From JBBROS01 sp965213855 (GTDB lineage: Bacteria > Pseudomonadota > Alphaproteobacteria > Acetobacterales > Acetobacteraceae): 64,000 nt of DNA. Of this stretch, positions 26,718-35,134 are shown piece by piece. The notes below the pieces were generated by a model, which was given only the letters and a program-made list of their open reading frames with translations, did no database searches and was not told where the DNA came from. The position numbers and the translations under genes are program-made. The DNA is taken from contig CBDCAA010000011.1 of the NCBI GenBank assembly GCA_965213855.1, positions 620,001 through 684,000 of the forward strand, given 5' to 3'. Positions within the stretch are counted from its first letter, which is position 1, and each line of letters opens with the position of its first letter.

Positions 26718-27884
26718 TCAGCGCATCGGCTCGAGGATGCTGACGTAGTTCGCGACCGCGGCGCCGCCCATGTTGAACACGCCCGCGATCTCCGCTTTCG
26801 GCAACTGCATCGCACCGGCCTCGCCCGCAAGCTGCATTGCCGCGATCACGTGCATGCTGACACCGGTGGCGCCGACCGGGTGCCCCTTGGCCTTGAGCCC
26901 GCCGCTGCGATTGACCGGCAGGCGGCCCGTCGCCGACGTCGTGCCGTCGAGCGCGACCCGGGCGCCCTGGCCCGTTTGCGCCAGGCCCATCGCCTCGTAG
27001 GCGAGCAACTCGGCAATGGTGAAGCAGTCATGCACCTCGACGAAGGAAAGGTCGTTCAGGCCCAGGCCGGATTGCTCGAAGGCGGCGCGCCAGGCATGGG
27101 CGGCGCCGTCGAACGACGTGGGGTCGCGGCGCGACAGCGGTAGGAAGTCGTTCACGTGCGTTGCAGCGCGGAAGCGCACGGCCTTTGCCATGGCGCGGGC
27201 GGTGTCCTCGTCCGTCAGCACCAACGCGGCTGCCCCGTCGCTGACCAGTGAGCAGTCCGTCCGCTTGAGCGGCGGCGCGACGTAGGGGTTCTTCTCGCTG
27301 ACGTTGCGGCAGAACTCGTAGCCAAGATCCTTGCGCATCTGCGCATAAGGGTTGTCGACGCCGTTCTTGTGGTTCTTGGCGGCGATCGTGGCGAGCGCGT
27401 CGGACTGGTCGCCATGAACCTGGAAATACCGCTCGGCGATACGGCCGAACACGCCCGCGAACCCGGCCTGGATCTCGCCCTCCTCTTTGCGGTAGCAGGC
27501 GCCGAGCAGGTTGTCGCCGACCTGGGCGTTCGGCAGTCCCGTCATCTTCTCGGCGCCGACCACCAGCGCGAAGCGGCCGCGCCCGGCAGCGAGGAAGTCC
27601 CGTGCGCCATGGATGGCGGCCGAGCCGGAGGCGCAGGCGTTCTCGTAGCGGGTGGCGGGTTTGAAGCGGAGGGCTTCGAGGGTCTGCATGGGCAGCGAGG
27701 AGGGGAAGTCCTGCTTCGAGAAGCCGTTGTTGAACAGGCCAACGAACGTCCCGTCGATCTCTTCGGGCGTGATCCCGGCGTCGGCGATCGCGGCGCCCGC
27801 GACCTGGTCGATCAGCCCCTCGACATCGAGGGTTTCGTGCTTGCCGAAGGTGGTGTGGGCCCATCCGACGATGCAGGTGTTCAT
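26718..27884 (-). CDS. Thiolase-like acetyl-CoA acyltransferase (SCP-x/lipid-transfer type)
   Basis: A 388-residue thiolase-fold protein. The nucleophile cysteine is in ENACASGSAAIHGARDF; the second-half motifs are HDCFTIAELLAYEAMG and GGLKAKGHPVGATGVSMH, with the conserved His. It belongs to the SCP-x/YhfS-like branch that often acts on acyl-CoA in beta-oxidation or ketone metabolism, or is uncharacterised. ATG at 27884 has GAGAGAA close upstream. Monocistronic by position. Its substrate cannot be read from sequence. Confidence 0.82.
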   Translation of the reverse strand: MNTCIVGWAHTTFGKHETLDVEGLIDQVAGAAIADAGITPEEIDGTFVGLFNNGFSKQDFPSSLPMQTLEALRFKPATRYENACASGSAAIHGARDFLAAGRGRFALVVGAEKMTGLPNAQVGDNLLGACYRKEEGEIQAGFAGVFGRIAERYFQVHGDQSDALATIAAKNHKNGVDNPYAQMRKDLGYEFCRNVSEKNPYVAPPLKRTDCSLVSDGAAALVLTDEDTARAMAKAVRFRAATHVNDFLPLSRRDPTSFDGAAHAWRAAFEQSGLGLNDLSFVEVHDCFTIAELLAYEAMGLAQTGQGARVALDGTTSATGRLPVNRSGGLKAKGHPVGATGVSMHVIAAMQLAGEAGAMQLPKAEIAGVFNMGGAAVANYVSILEPMR

Positions 27885-28108
27885 GCGTTCTCTCCCTCGT
27901 TGGATGAAAGGTCGCGCGTGTCGGTATGGGATTCAAGGTGGGCGTTCGGCACGCCGTGCAGCCCAGCGGAGTCGCTGTATTATCTCGCCGAGCGGGCTGG
28001 CCGCGCCGCAGCAGAGGGTTTTGGGCAGTTGGTGGCGAAGTCTGGGACGGCTGTGCCGACTGCCAGAGATGACTTGCCGGAGGGGTGGCCGGAACGGGGC
28101 GGCTGAGC

Positions 28109-28870
28109 CTAACTCCCCAGCCACTTCGCGACCGCCGTCGCGCGCTCGCCCGAGAGAGCCTGCGTCTCGAGCCAGGTGTTGACGAACTGCTGCAGCACAA
28201 GGTCGCGGGGGAGCATGTAGGCGAGTTCGGAGTGGTCGAACGGCTCGTCCGGGTGGATGGCGCACAGCTCCGGGTGCAGCTTCTGCTGCAGCCGGGTCTC
28301 GACGCCGTCGGTCATCATGACGTCGGCGTGGCCGGCGATGATCTCCTCGAAGATGGTGGCGTTGTTCGGGAACTCGATCAGCTGCGCCTGGTGGATGTTG
28401 GCGTGCGCGAACCGGTCGTTGGTGCCGCCCGGGTTGAAGATCACCCGGGTGCCGGGGTGGTCAATATCGGCGAGGGTCTGGAACTTGTCCTTGTCGGTGC
28501 AGCGCGCGATCGGCGTCTTGCCGGCTTTCATCACCGGCGTCGAGAACAGCGCCGTCTTGGCGCGGTCGGTTGTGACCGTGATGCCTCCCATGGCAAGATC
28601 GTATGTACCAGCCAGAAGGTCAGGCATCAGCTTCGGCCAGGCGGTCGGCACGATCTCGAGCTTCACGCCGAGCGCCTTGGCCAGGCTGTTGGCCATGTCG
28701 ACGTCCAGGCCTTCAAAGTGGCCGGTCTCGTCCTTGATGCTGAACGGCTTGTAGTCGCCGGTGAGGCCGACGCGGATCGTGCCGCGGGCAAGGATGCCGT
28801 CGAGCACGGTCTGACCCCGGGCGGGGACTGCGGCGGCAAGGAGAAAGAGGGCGAGGAGGGCGGGGCGCAT
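28109..28870 (-). CDS. Periplasmic PheC-like protein (cyclohexadienyl dehydratase / amino-acid-binding fold)
   Basis: A 253-residue secreted protein with a signal peptide (LLALFLLAAAVPARG) and the type-3 solute-binding fold. It resembles cyclohexadienyl dehydratase PheC more than transport receptors: ILARGTIRVGLTGDYKPFS, then FEGLDVDMANSLAKALGV, FNPGGTNDRFAHANI and ATIFEEIIAGHADVMMTDGV. PheC makes phenylpyruvate or phenylalanine from prephenate or arogenate in the periplasm. No permease or ATPase gene is beside it, which also favours an enzyme. It starts two bases after the amidase stop, suggesting one transcript. An ordinary amino-acid-binding protein remains possible. Confidence 0.72.
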   Translation of the reverse strand: MRPALLALFLLAAAVPARGQTVLDGILARGTIRVGLTGDYKPFSIKDETGHFEGLDVDMANSLAKALGVKLEIVPTAWPKLMPDLLAGTYDLAMGGITVTTDRAKTALFSTPVMKAGKTPIARCTDKDKFQTLADIDHPGTRVIFNPGGTNDRFAHANIHQAQLIEFPNNATIFEEIIAGHADVMMTDGVETRLQQKLHPELCAIHPDEPFDHSELAYMLPRDLVLQQFVNTWLETQALSGERATAVAKWLGS

Positions 28871-28872
28871 GG

Positions 28873-30213
28873 TCAGTCCTTCACGATGGGCTCGATGGCA
28901 TTGGCCAGGGCGAACAGGCGCGCGTCGCCCAGGGTGGGGCCGACCAGCATGAAGCCGGCCGGGGCGGCGTCGGCGCGGTGGCAGGGCAGCGTGATCGCGC
29001 AGCGGTCGAGGAAGTTGAACAGCGAGCAGTTGCGCAGCACGAGCGTGTTGACACGGGTGAAATCGGCGTCGTCGGCGAGGCTGGCGATGGTGGGCGGGCC
29101 GATCGGCACGGTCGGCAAAGCGATCGCGTCGTACGGGGCGGCGGCCTCGTCGAATTCGGCGATGATGCGGGCGCGGTCCTGCAGTAGCCGGATGTAGTCG
29201 CCGGCGCTCATGGCCTGGCCCCGCTCGATCCGGCTGCGCACGCGCGGATCGTACACCTCCGCCTGATCGGCGAGCAGCGCGCGGTGCCAGGCGTGCGCCT
29301 CGGCCGCAGCAAACCCGCCGGTGCGGTTGGCCTCGTTGATCGCGTCCAACTGCGGGAAGCTCAGATGGGTGATCCGCACCCCAAGATTATCGAGCCGGTT
29401 GAGCGCCCGGCCGAACGCTTCGGTGGTTGTGGCATCCATCCCATCCATGACGATGTTGCCGGGCACCGCCAGCCGAAGGCCACGCAGCGCCATCGCCGGA
29501 AGGGTCCGCGGCGTCTCGCCGGCCAGGACGGCATCGGCCGTCGCGCAGCACTGCACCGACCGGGCGAGCGGCCCGACGCTGTCGAGCGACGGGCTCAGCG
29601 GCAGCACGCCCGTGATCGGCACGCGCCGGGCGGTCGGCTTGTAGCCGACGATGCCGTTGAACGCCGCGGGGATGCGGCAGGAGCCGCCGGTGTCGGTGCC
29701 CAGCCCCATGAACGCCATCCCGTCCGCGGCCGAGACGCCGGCGCCGGAGCTGCTGCCGCCGGGCACGTGGCCCACCTCTCGCTGCCAAACCCCCTTCGGG
29801 GTGTCGTGGTGCGGGTTGATGCCAATGCCGGAGAAGGCGAACTCCGTCATGTTCGTGCGGCCCATCGGCACGAACCCGGCGCCGAGCAGCCGGTGGACGA
29901 CCGCAGCATGCGTGGCCGCCGGCTTGGCCTGGGCCAGGGCCTTGGAGCCGGCGGCAGTCGTCTCCCCGGCGACGTCGAACAGGTCCTTGAGGCTGATCGG
30001 GATGCCGGCGAACGGCCCGGGGTGGCGGTTGACCCGGCGCAGCGCGTCCATGGCGTCCGCGCTCGCCCGCGCCTGCTCGCGATAGACCGTCACGAACGTG
30101 CGCCCGCCCTCGCCCTCCGGCGCATCGATCCGCTCGAGGCAGGCCTCGACGAGCCTTCGGGCGGTGGTGGCGCCCGAGGCGAGGTCCGCGGCCGCTTGGG
30201 CGATGGTCTGCAT
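28873..30213 (-). CDS. Amidase-signature family hydrolase
   Basis: A 446-residue amidase. The Ser-cisSer-Lys triad region is complete: Lys in ISLKDLFDV, the Gly/Ser-rich GGSSSGAG and the nucleophile-bearing GLGTDTGGSCRIPAAFNG. Relatives hydrolyse amides such as acylamides, hydrazides or allophanate; the substrate cannot be read off. The ATG at 30213 (MQTIAQAAADLASG) is chosen because the longer frame upstream overlaps the opposite gene. It lies just before the PheC-like gene on the same strand and is divergent from the uronate-dehydrogenase-like gene. Confidence 0.88.
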   Translation of the reverse strand: MQTIAQAAADLASGATTARRLVEACLERIDAPEGEGGRTFVTVYREQARASADAMDALRRVNRHPGPFAGIPISLKDLFDVAGETTAAGSKALAQAKPAATHAAVVHRLLGAGFVPMGRTNMTEFAFSGIGINPHHDTPKGVWQREVGHVPGGSSSGAGVSAADGMAFMGLGTDTGGSCRIPAAFNGIVGYKPTARRVPITGVLPLSPSLDSVGPLARSVQCCATADAVLAGETPRTLPAMALRGLRLAVPGNIVMDGMDATTTEAFGRALNRLDNLGVRITHLSFPQLDAINEANRTGGFAAAEAHAWHRALLADQAEVYDPRVRSRIERGQAMSAGDYIRLLQDRARIIAEFDEAAAPYDAIALPTVPIGPPTIASLADDADFTRVNTLVLRNCSLFNFLDRCAITLPCHRADAAPAGFMLVGPTLGDARLFALANAIEPIVKD

Positions 30214-30288
30214 GGCGCGAAGCCTGCCGCCCCGTTGACCCGGCGGCAAGCCCCGACCAAGAGTGCCCGTAACCAACGGAGATGCGCG

Positions 30289-31110
30289 ATGACCCGTCCC
30301 ATCCTGCTCACCGGCGCCAGCGGCATGCTGGGCCGGGCGATGGCGCCGCTGCTGGCTGGCCAGGGCTGGACGGTGCGCCTGACGGACATCGCGCCATTCC
30401 CGGACCCGCTGCCTGCAGACGCCACCTTCACCCGCGTGGACCTCACGGACGGCGTGCCGCTGCTGCGCCTGGCCGAAGGCTGCGGGACGATCCTGCACTT
30501 CGGCGGCGTGTCGACCGACAAGCCGTTCGAGGAGGTAATGGGGCCGAACCTGCAAGGCCTCTATTACGTCTACGAGGCCGCGCGGCGGGAGCGCGCACGC
30601 GTGGTCTTCGCCAGCTCGAACCACAGCGTCGGCTTCCACGACCGCACGACGACCCTGGACTCCGGATGCACGTTCCGGCCCGACAGCTATTACGGCCTCT
30701 CGAAGGCCTACGGCGAGCTGATGGGCCGGCTCTATTGGGACAAGCACGGCGTCGAGAACGTGAACGTCCGGATCGGCTCGAGCCTGCCGGCGCCGATCGA
30801 TGCGCGCATGTTGGCCAGCTATCTGTCGTTCGCGGACCTGACCCGGCTGATGATCCGCTGCGTCGAGGCCGAGGCGGTCGGGCACAGCGTGATCTGGGGC
30901 GCGTCGAAGAACAGCCGCATGACCTGGTGGGGCCGCGACAACCGCGACCGGATCGGCTGGGCGCCGGAGGACAGTGCGGACGGCTTCGCGCTACAGCTCG
31001 AAGGCGTCGTGAGCGGCAATCCGGTGCAGGAGCGCTACCAGGGCGGCGCCTACACCGTCCGTGAGTACTCGCGGGAGGGGTTCTCCCCGTCGGATCCGTT
31101 CGCGGACTGA
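30289..31110 (+). CDS. NAD-dependent epimerase/dehydratase, uronate-dehydrogenase-like
   Basis: A 273-residue short-chain dehydrogenase with the Rossmann motif LLTGASGMLGRAMAPLL and the catalytic YxxxK in DSYYGLSKAYGE. The segment VVFASSNHSVGFHDRTTTLD and the RIGSSL stretch resemble uronate dehydrogenase (Udh), which oxidises glucuronate or galacturonate to the lactone. The ATG at 30289 has GGAG 6 bases upstream. Its TGA is immediately followed by the ATG of the flavoprotein gene. Substrate is inference. Confidence 0.8.
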   Translation: MTRPILLTGASGMLGRAMAPLLAGQGWTVRLTDIAPFPDPLPADATFTRVDLTDGVPLLRLAEGCGTILHFGGVSTDKPFEEVMGPNLQGLYYVYEAARRERARVVFASSNHSVGFHDRTTTLDSGCTFRPDSYYGLSKAYGELMGRLYWDKHGVENVNVRIGSSLPAPIDARMLASYLSFADLTRLMIRCVEAEAVGHSVIWGASKNSRMTWWGRDNRDRIGWAPEDSADGFALQLEGVVSGNPVQERYQGGAYTVREYSREGFSPSDPFAD

Positions 31111-32301
31111 ATGACGGTCGCCGTCATCGGTGGGGGGCCGGCCGGGTTGATGGCGGCGGAGGTGCTTGCCGCGGCCGGCCTGGCGGTGACGGTGTTCGAT
31201 CGGATGCCGAGCCTGGGGCGCAAGCTCCTCATGGCCGGCCGGGGCGGGCTGAACCTCACGCATGCGGAGTCGCTGGAGCGGTTCCTCGGGCGGTATGGGC
31301 CGGCGATGGCGGACGTGGTCCGGGCATTTCCACCGGACGCGCTGCGGATGTGGTGTGCCGGGCTGGGCGAGCCGACGTTCGTCGGCAGCAGCGGGCGGGT
31401 GTTCCCGCAGGCGTTCAAGGCGTCGCCGCTGCTGCGGGCCTGGTTGCGGCGGCTGGCCGCGGCAGGTGTCCAGGTGCGGACCGGCCATCGCTGGACCGGG
31501 TGGGACGGGTCGTCGCACCGGTTCGAGACGGCGGCCGGGACGGTGACGGTGCAGGCGGGGGCGACGGTCCTGGCGCTGGGGGGCGCGTCCTGGCCGCGGT
31601 TGGGCGCGGATGGGGCCTGGGTCCCGGTGTTGGAGGCGGCCGGGGTCGCGGTGGCGCCGCTGCTCGCGGCGAATGCGGGGTTCCGGTGCGAGTGGTCCGG
31701 CCCGATGCGGCGGCACGCCGGGGCGCCGCTGAAGCGGATCGCTGCACGGTTCGGCGACGCAAGCGTGCGGGGCGAGGCGGTGGTCACGGCCGACGGGATC
31801 GAGGGCGGGGTCGTCTATGCGCTGGGTGCCGCGCTGCGGGATGCCATCCTGGCACATGGAAGCGCGGTGCTGGACCTGGATTTACGGCCGGATCTGGATG
31901 CCGCGGCCTTGGCGGCGCGGCTGGGCGGACCGGGCGTGTCGACGAGCAATGCGCTCCGCCGGGCCGGGTTGAGCCCGGCAGCGGCGGCGCTGGTGCGGGA
32001 GGTGCCGAGCCATCGCGCCCTGGCGGATCGGATCAAGGCTCTGCCCTTGCGCTTGACCGGCATCCAGGGGCTCGATCGGGCGATCTCGACCGCCGGCGGC
32101 GTGCGGTTCGCAGCCCTGGACGGCGCGATGCTGCGGGCGCGCCCGGGTGTGTTCGTCGCCGGCGAGATGCTGGACTGGGAAGCGCCGACCGGGGGCTACC
32201 TGCTGCAAGGATGCTTCGCGAGCGGGCGTGCGGCGGGGCTGGCGGCCGCGGCTTGGGTCAGGACCCGGGCGTTGTGCCCGCATCCCGGACCGCTCCCGTA
32301 A
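31111..32301 (+). CDS. HI0933-like FAD-dependent oxidoreductase (TIGR03862 type)
   Basis: A 396-residue flavoprotein. The FAD-binding GxGxxG-like motif is at the start (VAVIGGGPAGLMAAEVLAAAG), followed by GRKLLMAGRGGLNLTHAE typical of the BaiN/HI0933 family, and a C-terminal FAD site VFVAGEMLDWEAPTGGYLL. Physiological substrate unknown for most members. It starts directly at the stop of the preceding gene. The last residues (CPHPGPLP) look like the translated edge of a short intergenic repeat. Its 3' end overlaps the convergent FtsH-like gene by 44 bases. Confidence 0.82.
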   Translation: MTVAVIGGGPAGLMAAEVLAAAGLAVTVFDRMPSLGRKLLMAGRGGLNLTHAESLERFLGRYGPAMADVVRAFPPDALRMWCAGLGEPTFVGSSGRVFPQAFKASPLLRAWLRRLAAAGVQVRTGHRWTGWDGSSHRFETAAGTVTVQAGATVLALGGASWPRLGADGAWVPVLEAAGVAVAPLLAANAGFRCEWSGPMRRHAGAPLKRIAARFGDASVRGEAVVTADGIEGGVVYALGAALRDAILAHGSAVLDLDLRPDLDAAALAARLGGPGVSTSNALRRAGLSPAAAALVREVPSHRALADRIKALPLRLTGIQGLDRAISTAGGVRFAALDGAMLRARPGVFVAGEMLDWEAPTGGYLLQGCFASGRAAGLAAAAWVRTRALCPHPGPLP

Positions 32302-32737
32302 GTATGGGACCGCGACTGGATTTCATGGTCGTGTTGAGTGCGTCGATGGCACCGACGATGCGACGGAGCCAGTAGAGCCAAATGGCGCTAAGCAGGAATG
32401 TTGGGAGCCACGTGAGGGCAAGGCGCGCAAGCGGGTCAAACTCGTCCTCGGGCGGGTTGACGACGACGGTGACGTGCTTGGCGGCCAGGTCGCGGGCGAG
32501 GGTGGGGTCGTCGGGAAGGTAAGTCTGGAACACGCGGCCTTCGCTGGTTTGGCCCCGCATCGTGTGACCGGCAATGACGACATCGCGGAGCGTGCCGGCG
32601 TCAGCCAATCCGAGCACTTCCGAGAACGGGAGTTGTGTGGCCGTGCGGATGACGACGGCGGGTTGGAACAGGTTGTAGAGAACAAGAAGCAATAGGACGC
32701 CGATGACAATCAGGCTGGCCAGGCCAAAGCGGTTCAC
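32258..32737 (-). CDS. FtsH extracytoplasmic-domain protein without ATPase or protease domains
   Basis: A 159-residue membrane protein that reads like the first 130 residues of FtsH: membrane helix 1 (LASLIVIGVLLLLVLYNLF), the FtsH_ext domain (LPFSEVLGLADAGTLRDVVI, then TSEGRVFQTYLPDDPTLARD and VVNPPEDE), and membrane helix 2 (LTWLPTFLLSAIWLYWLRR). It then stops after about 30 residues with no AAA+ or zinc-protease part. GTG start with AGGA upstream. The frame is intact, so it is probably not a decayed gene; it could modify the FtsH hexamer or a bound partner such as HflKC. Function is inference. Confidence 0.8.
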   Translation of the reverse strand: MNRFGLASLIVIGVLLLLVLYNLFQPAVVIRTATQLPFSEVLGLADAGTLRDVVIAGHTMRGQTSEGRVFQTYLPDDPTLARDLAAKHVTVVVNPPEDEFDPLARLALTWLPTFLLSAIWLYWLRRIVGAIDALNTTMKSSRGPILTGAVRDAGTTPGS

Positions 32738-32829
32738 CGTCGAAGTCCTGTCGCGACTGTTGTATGCCGAGGCTAGCGTTTGTGCCTTTCGTGTTCCAGT
32801 CTTTTCCGTCTGTTGCCAGGTGAGTGCGC

Positions 32830-33285
32830 TTACTTCAGGGCCGGGTAGTCATACTTTATGAAGCCGCGCGTCTTGGCGAGGCGGTCATAAAGTTGGCGCG
32901 CAGTCGTGTTGTCGTGCTGGGTCAGCCAGTACAGCCGGTCGGCCCCGTGCTCGCGGGCCTTTTGCGCGACGGCCTCGATCAGCGCACGCCCGGCGCCGGT
33001 GCCGCGGGCGGCCGGGTCGACGAACAGGTCCTGCAGGTAGCAGGCGTGCTGCAAGGTCCAGCCATGCGCATGGTAGATGAAGTGGGTGATGCCGACGATG
33101 CCGCGCTCGGTGCGGGCCGCGAGCCCGTGGATGCTTTCATCCGCCTGGATGCGATACCAGGTGTGGTCGTACACCTCGGTCGGCAGGATGGTCTCGTAGA
33201 ACGCGAGGTAGGCGCGCCAAAGTTCGGTCCAGCGAGGGCGGTCGGCTTCGATCAGGCGCGTGATCGTCGGAGCCGGCAGGCTCAT
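32830..33285 (-). CDS. GNAT-family N-acetyltransferase
   Basis: A 151-residue single-domain acetyltransferase. The acetyl-CoA-binding motif A is LQDLFVDPAARGTGAGRALI followed by an amphipathic helix, and the C-terminal YWLTQHDNTTARQLYDRLA matches motif B. Substrate not predictable; similar proteins acetylate small amines or diamines. Its ATG overlaps the cupin stop (ATGA), so it is the last gene of the folC-side run. Confidence 0.82.
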   Translation of the reverse strand: MSLPAPTITRLIEADRPRWTELWRAYLAFYETILPTEVYDHTWYRIQADESIHGLAARTERGIVGITHFIYHAHGWTLQHACYLQDLFVDPAARGTGAGRALIEAVAQKAREHGADRLYWLTQHDNTTARQLYDRLAKTRGFIKYDYPALK

Positions 33286-33674
33286 GGCTTCTCGCCGCCC
33301 TCCGGGCCGTAGAAGATCATCCAGGCGCCGAAGTCGGGGCTCATCGCCTCGAACCGGTGTTCCGTGCCGGCCGGGACGAACAACGTATCGCCGGGCTGCA
33401 CGACCACGCGCTCGTCGCCGCGCAACGTGACGTCGCCGGGCTCGCGGAACGGCACCGATTCCTCCGACCGGACGAAGACGCCGGTTCCGGACATCACCAC
33501 ATACAGCTCGTCCCGGTCGTGCGGCACCTGGTCGTCGACGAGATGCGGCGCATACCAGCGCACCTCCATGGACCCGTACTGCATCAGCTTCGCGCTCAGG
33601 TGGCCGGGCTCGATCGGGGTCGCGCGCGCCTCGTCGACGGTGGCGCGCAGACGCGGGCGGTGTTCGGGCGTCAT
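33282..33674 (-). CDS. Cupin-domain protein
   Basis: About 130 residues with a single cupin barrel. Cupin motif 1 is around VPHDRDELYVVMSGTGVFV and motif 2 around VQPGDTLFVPAGTEHRFEAM, with His and Glu metal ligands visible. Enzymatic role unknown. The ATG at 33674 was picked where recognisable protein starts. A GTG at 33815 overlapping the folC stop would add 47 residues of poor-quality sequence, so the start is uncertain. It overlaps the acetyltransferase gene by four bases. Confidence 0.75.
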   Translation of the reverse strand: MTPEHRPRLRATVDEARATPIEPGHLSAKLMQYGSMEVRWYAPHLVDDQVPHDRDELYVVMSGTGVFVRSEESVPFREPGDVTLRGDERVVVQPGDTLFVPAGTEHRFEAMSPDFGAWMIFYGPEGGEKP

Positions 33675-33811
33675 AGGCAGGTCGGCGCTATCCAAGACCA
33701 GCTCCTGCTCGGGCCGCCCATCCCGGGCGCGTGAGGACGGTAGATGGGGTGTCCTGCAAAACGGCAAGGCCGGCCTCGCCAAGGCACCCAAGATCCAGGC
33801 CGCGCGAGACG

Positions 33812-35134
33812 TCACGCATCGTCGGCGGCCTCGTCCGTGTGGCCATCGGCCTTCAGCACTTCGCCAGCTAGATAGAGGCTGCCGCAGATCAGCACGCGGC
33901 CCGCGCCCGACGAGCCGGCGGCGATCGCGCCGAGCGCCGCAGCGACCGTCGGGCCCGGCCGCGCCACCCCGGCGGACGCCGCCACGATCGCCTCAACCGG
34001 CAACGCCAAGTGCTGCCCCGGCTCCCGCACCGCCCATGCCGTCGTCGCGAACGGCAGCAGCGGCCGCAGGAACTCCGCACTGTCCTTCGCCTGCTTCATG
34101 CCGACGATCAGGTGCATCGGCAAAGGCATCGGCCCGTCCCGCCACGCGGCGGCATGCTCGGCCAAGACCACGCCCGCGCCGGGATTGTGGCCGCCATCGA
34201 GCCAGAGCTCCCAGTTTGAGGGGAGCCGTGCCGCGAGTCGGCCATGCAGCCGTTGCAGCCGGGCCGGCCAGCGGGCGCGGGCGATCCCGGCATAGGCGGA
34301 CGCAGGGAGCGGGCGCGCCGCCCGGAGCGCCGCCAGCGCGATCCCGGCGTTGTCGACCTGGTGCGCGCCCGGCAGTGCGGGGGCCGGCACGTCGACGCTG
34401 CCGGCGGCATCGGTGAAGCGCAGCCCGGACCCGAACGGTTCGATGTCCCAGGCATCTCCGCGCGCCAGGATCGGGCTGCCGACCCTCGCCGCGGCGCCGC
34501 GCAGCACCGAGAGGGCCGCGGCGGGCTGCGTCCCGGTCGCAACCGGCACGCCTGGTTTCATGATGCCGGCCTTCTCGGCTGCGATCGCCTCGATCGTGTC
34601 GCCGAGCAACTCGCGGTGATCCAGCGACAGCGAGGTGATGGCGCAGGCGGCCGGTCGGTCGATGACGTTCGTCGCGTCCCCGCGGCCGCCGAGCCCGACC
34701 TCCAGCACGCACAGATCGGCCGGCGTGCCGGCGAACAGGACGAACGCCGCCGCTGTGATCACCTCGAACACGGTGATCGCCGCGCCGTCGTTCACGCGCT
34801 CGATCGCCTCCAGCGTGTCGGCGAGCGCGGCGTCGGACACAAGCCGGCCGGCCACCCGGAACCGCTCGTTGAACCGAACGAGATGCGGTGAGGTATAGAC
34901 GTGGACGCGCCACCCCGCCGCCTCGCCCAGCGCGCGCAGCATCGCGCAGGTGCTGCCCTTGCCGTTGGTGCCCGCGACATGGACGATCGGAGGCAACCGG
35001 CGCTCCGGGTGCCCGAGCTGGCCCAGCAAGCGCTGCAGCCGCTCCAGGCTGAGGTCGATCAGGCGGGGATGCAGCGCGTGCAACCGCTCGATGATCGGCT
35101 CCACCCGCGGGGCGAGGGGCGCCATCTGGTTCAT
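33812..35134 (-). CDS. folC: Folylpolyglutamate / dihydrofolate synthase
   Basis: A 440-residue Mur-ligase-type enzyme that adds glutamate to folates. The ATP loop is VAGTNGKGSTCAMLRAL; other marks are YTSPHLVRFNERFRV, EVGLGGRGDATNVID, SLDHRELLG and the C-terminal domain LWLDGGHNPGAGVVLAEH. The ATG overlaps the accD stop (ATGA), matching the common alphaproteobacterial order accD-folC. The larger frame upstream is in the accD region and is not used. Confidence 0.94.
   Translation of the reverse strand: MNQMAPLAPRVEPIIERLHALHPRLIDLSLERLQRLLGQLGHPERRLPPIVHVAGTNGKGSTCAMLRALGEAAGWRVHVYTSPHLVRFNERFRVAGRLVSDAALADTLEAIERVNDGAAITVFEVITAAAFVLFAGTPADLCVLEVGLGGRGDATNVIDRPAACAITSLSLDHRELLGDTIEAIAAEKAGIMKPGVPVATGTQPAAALSVLRGAAARVGSPILARGDAWDIEPFGSGLRFTDAAGSVDVPAPALPGAHQVDNAGIALAALRAARPLPASAYAGIARARWPARLQRLHGRLAARLPSNWELWLDGGHNPGAGVVLAEHAAAWRDGPMPLPMHLIVGMKQAKDSAEFLRPLLPFATTAWAVREPGQHLALPVEAIVAASAGVARPGPTVAAALGAIAAGSSGAGRVLICGSLYLAGEVLKADGHTDEAADDA

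Noticed and set aside
27885..28108. Possible small gene in the 224-base gap before the thiolase-like gene
   Set aside because: Open frames here lack ribosome-binding sites and have shadow-like composition.
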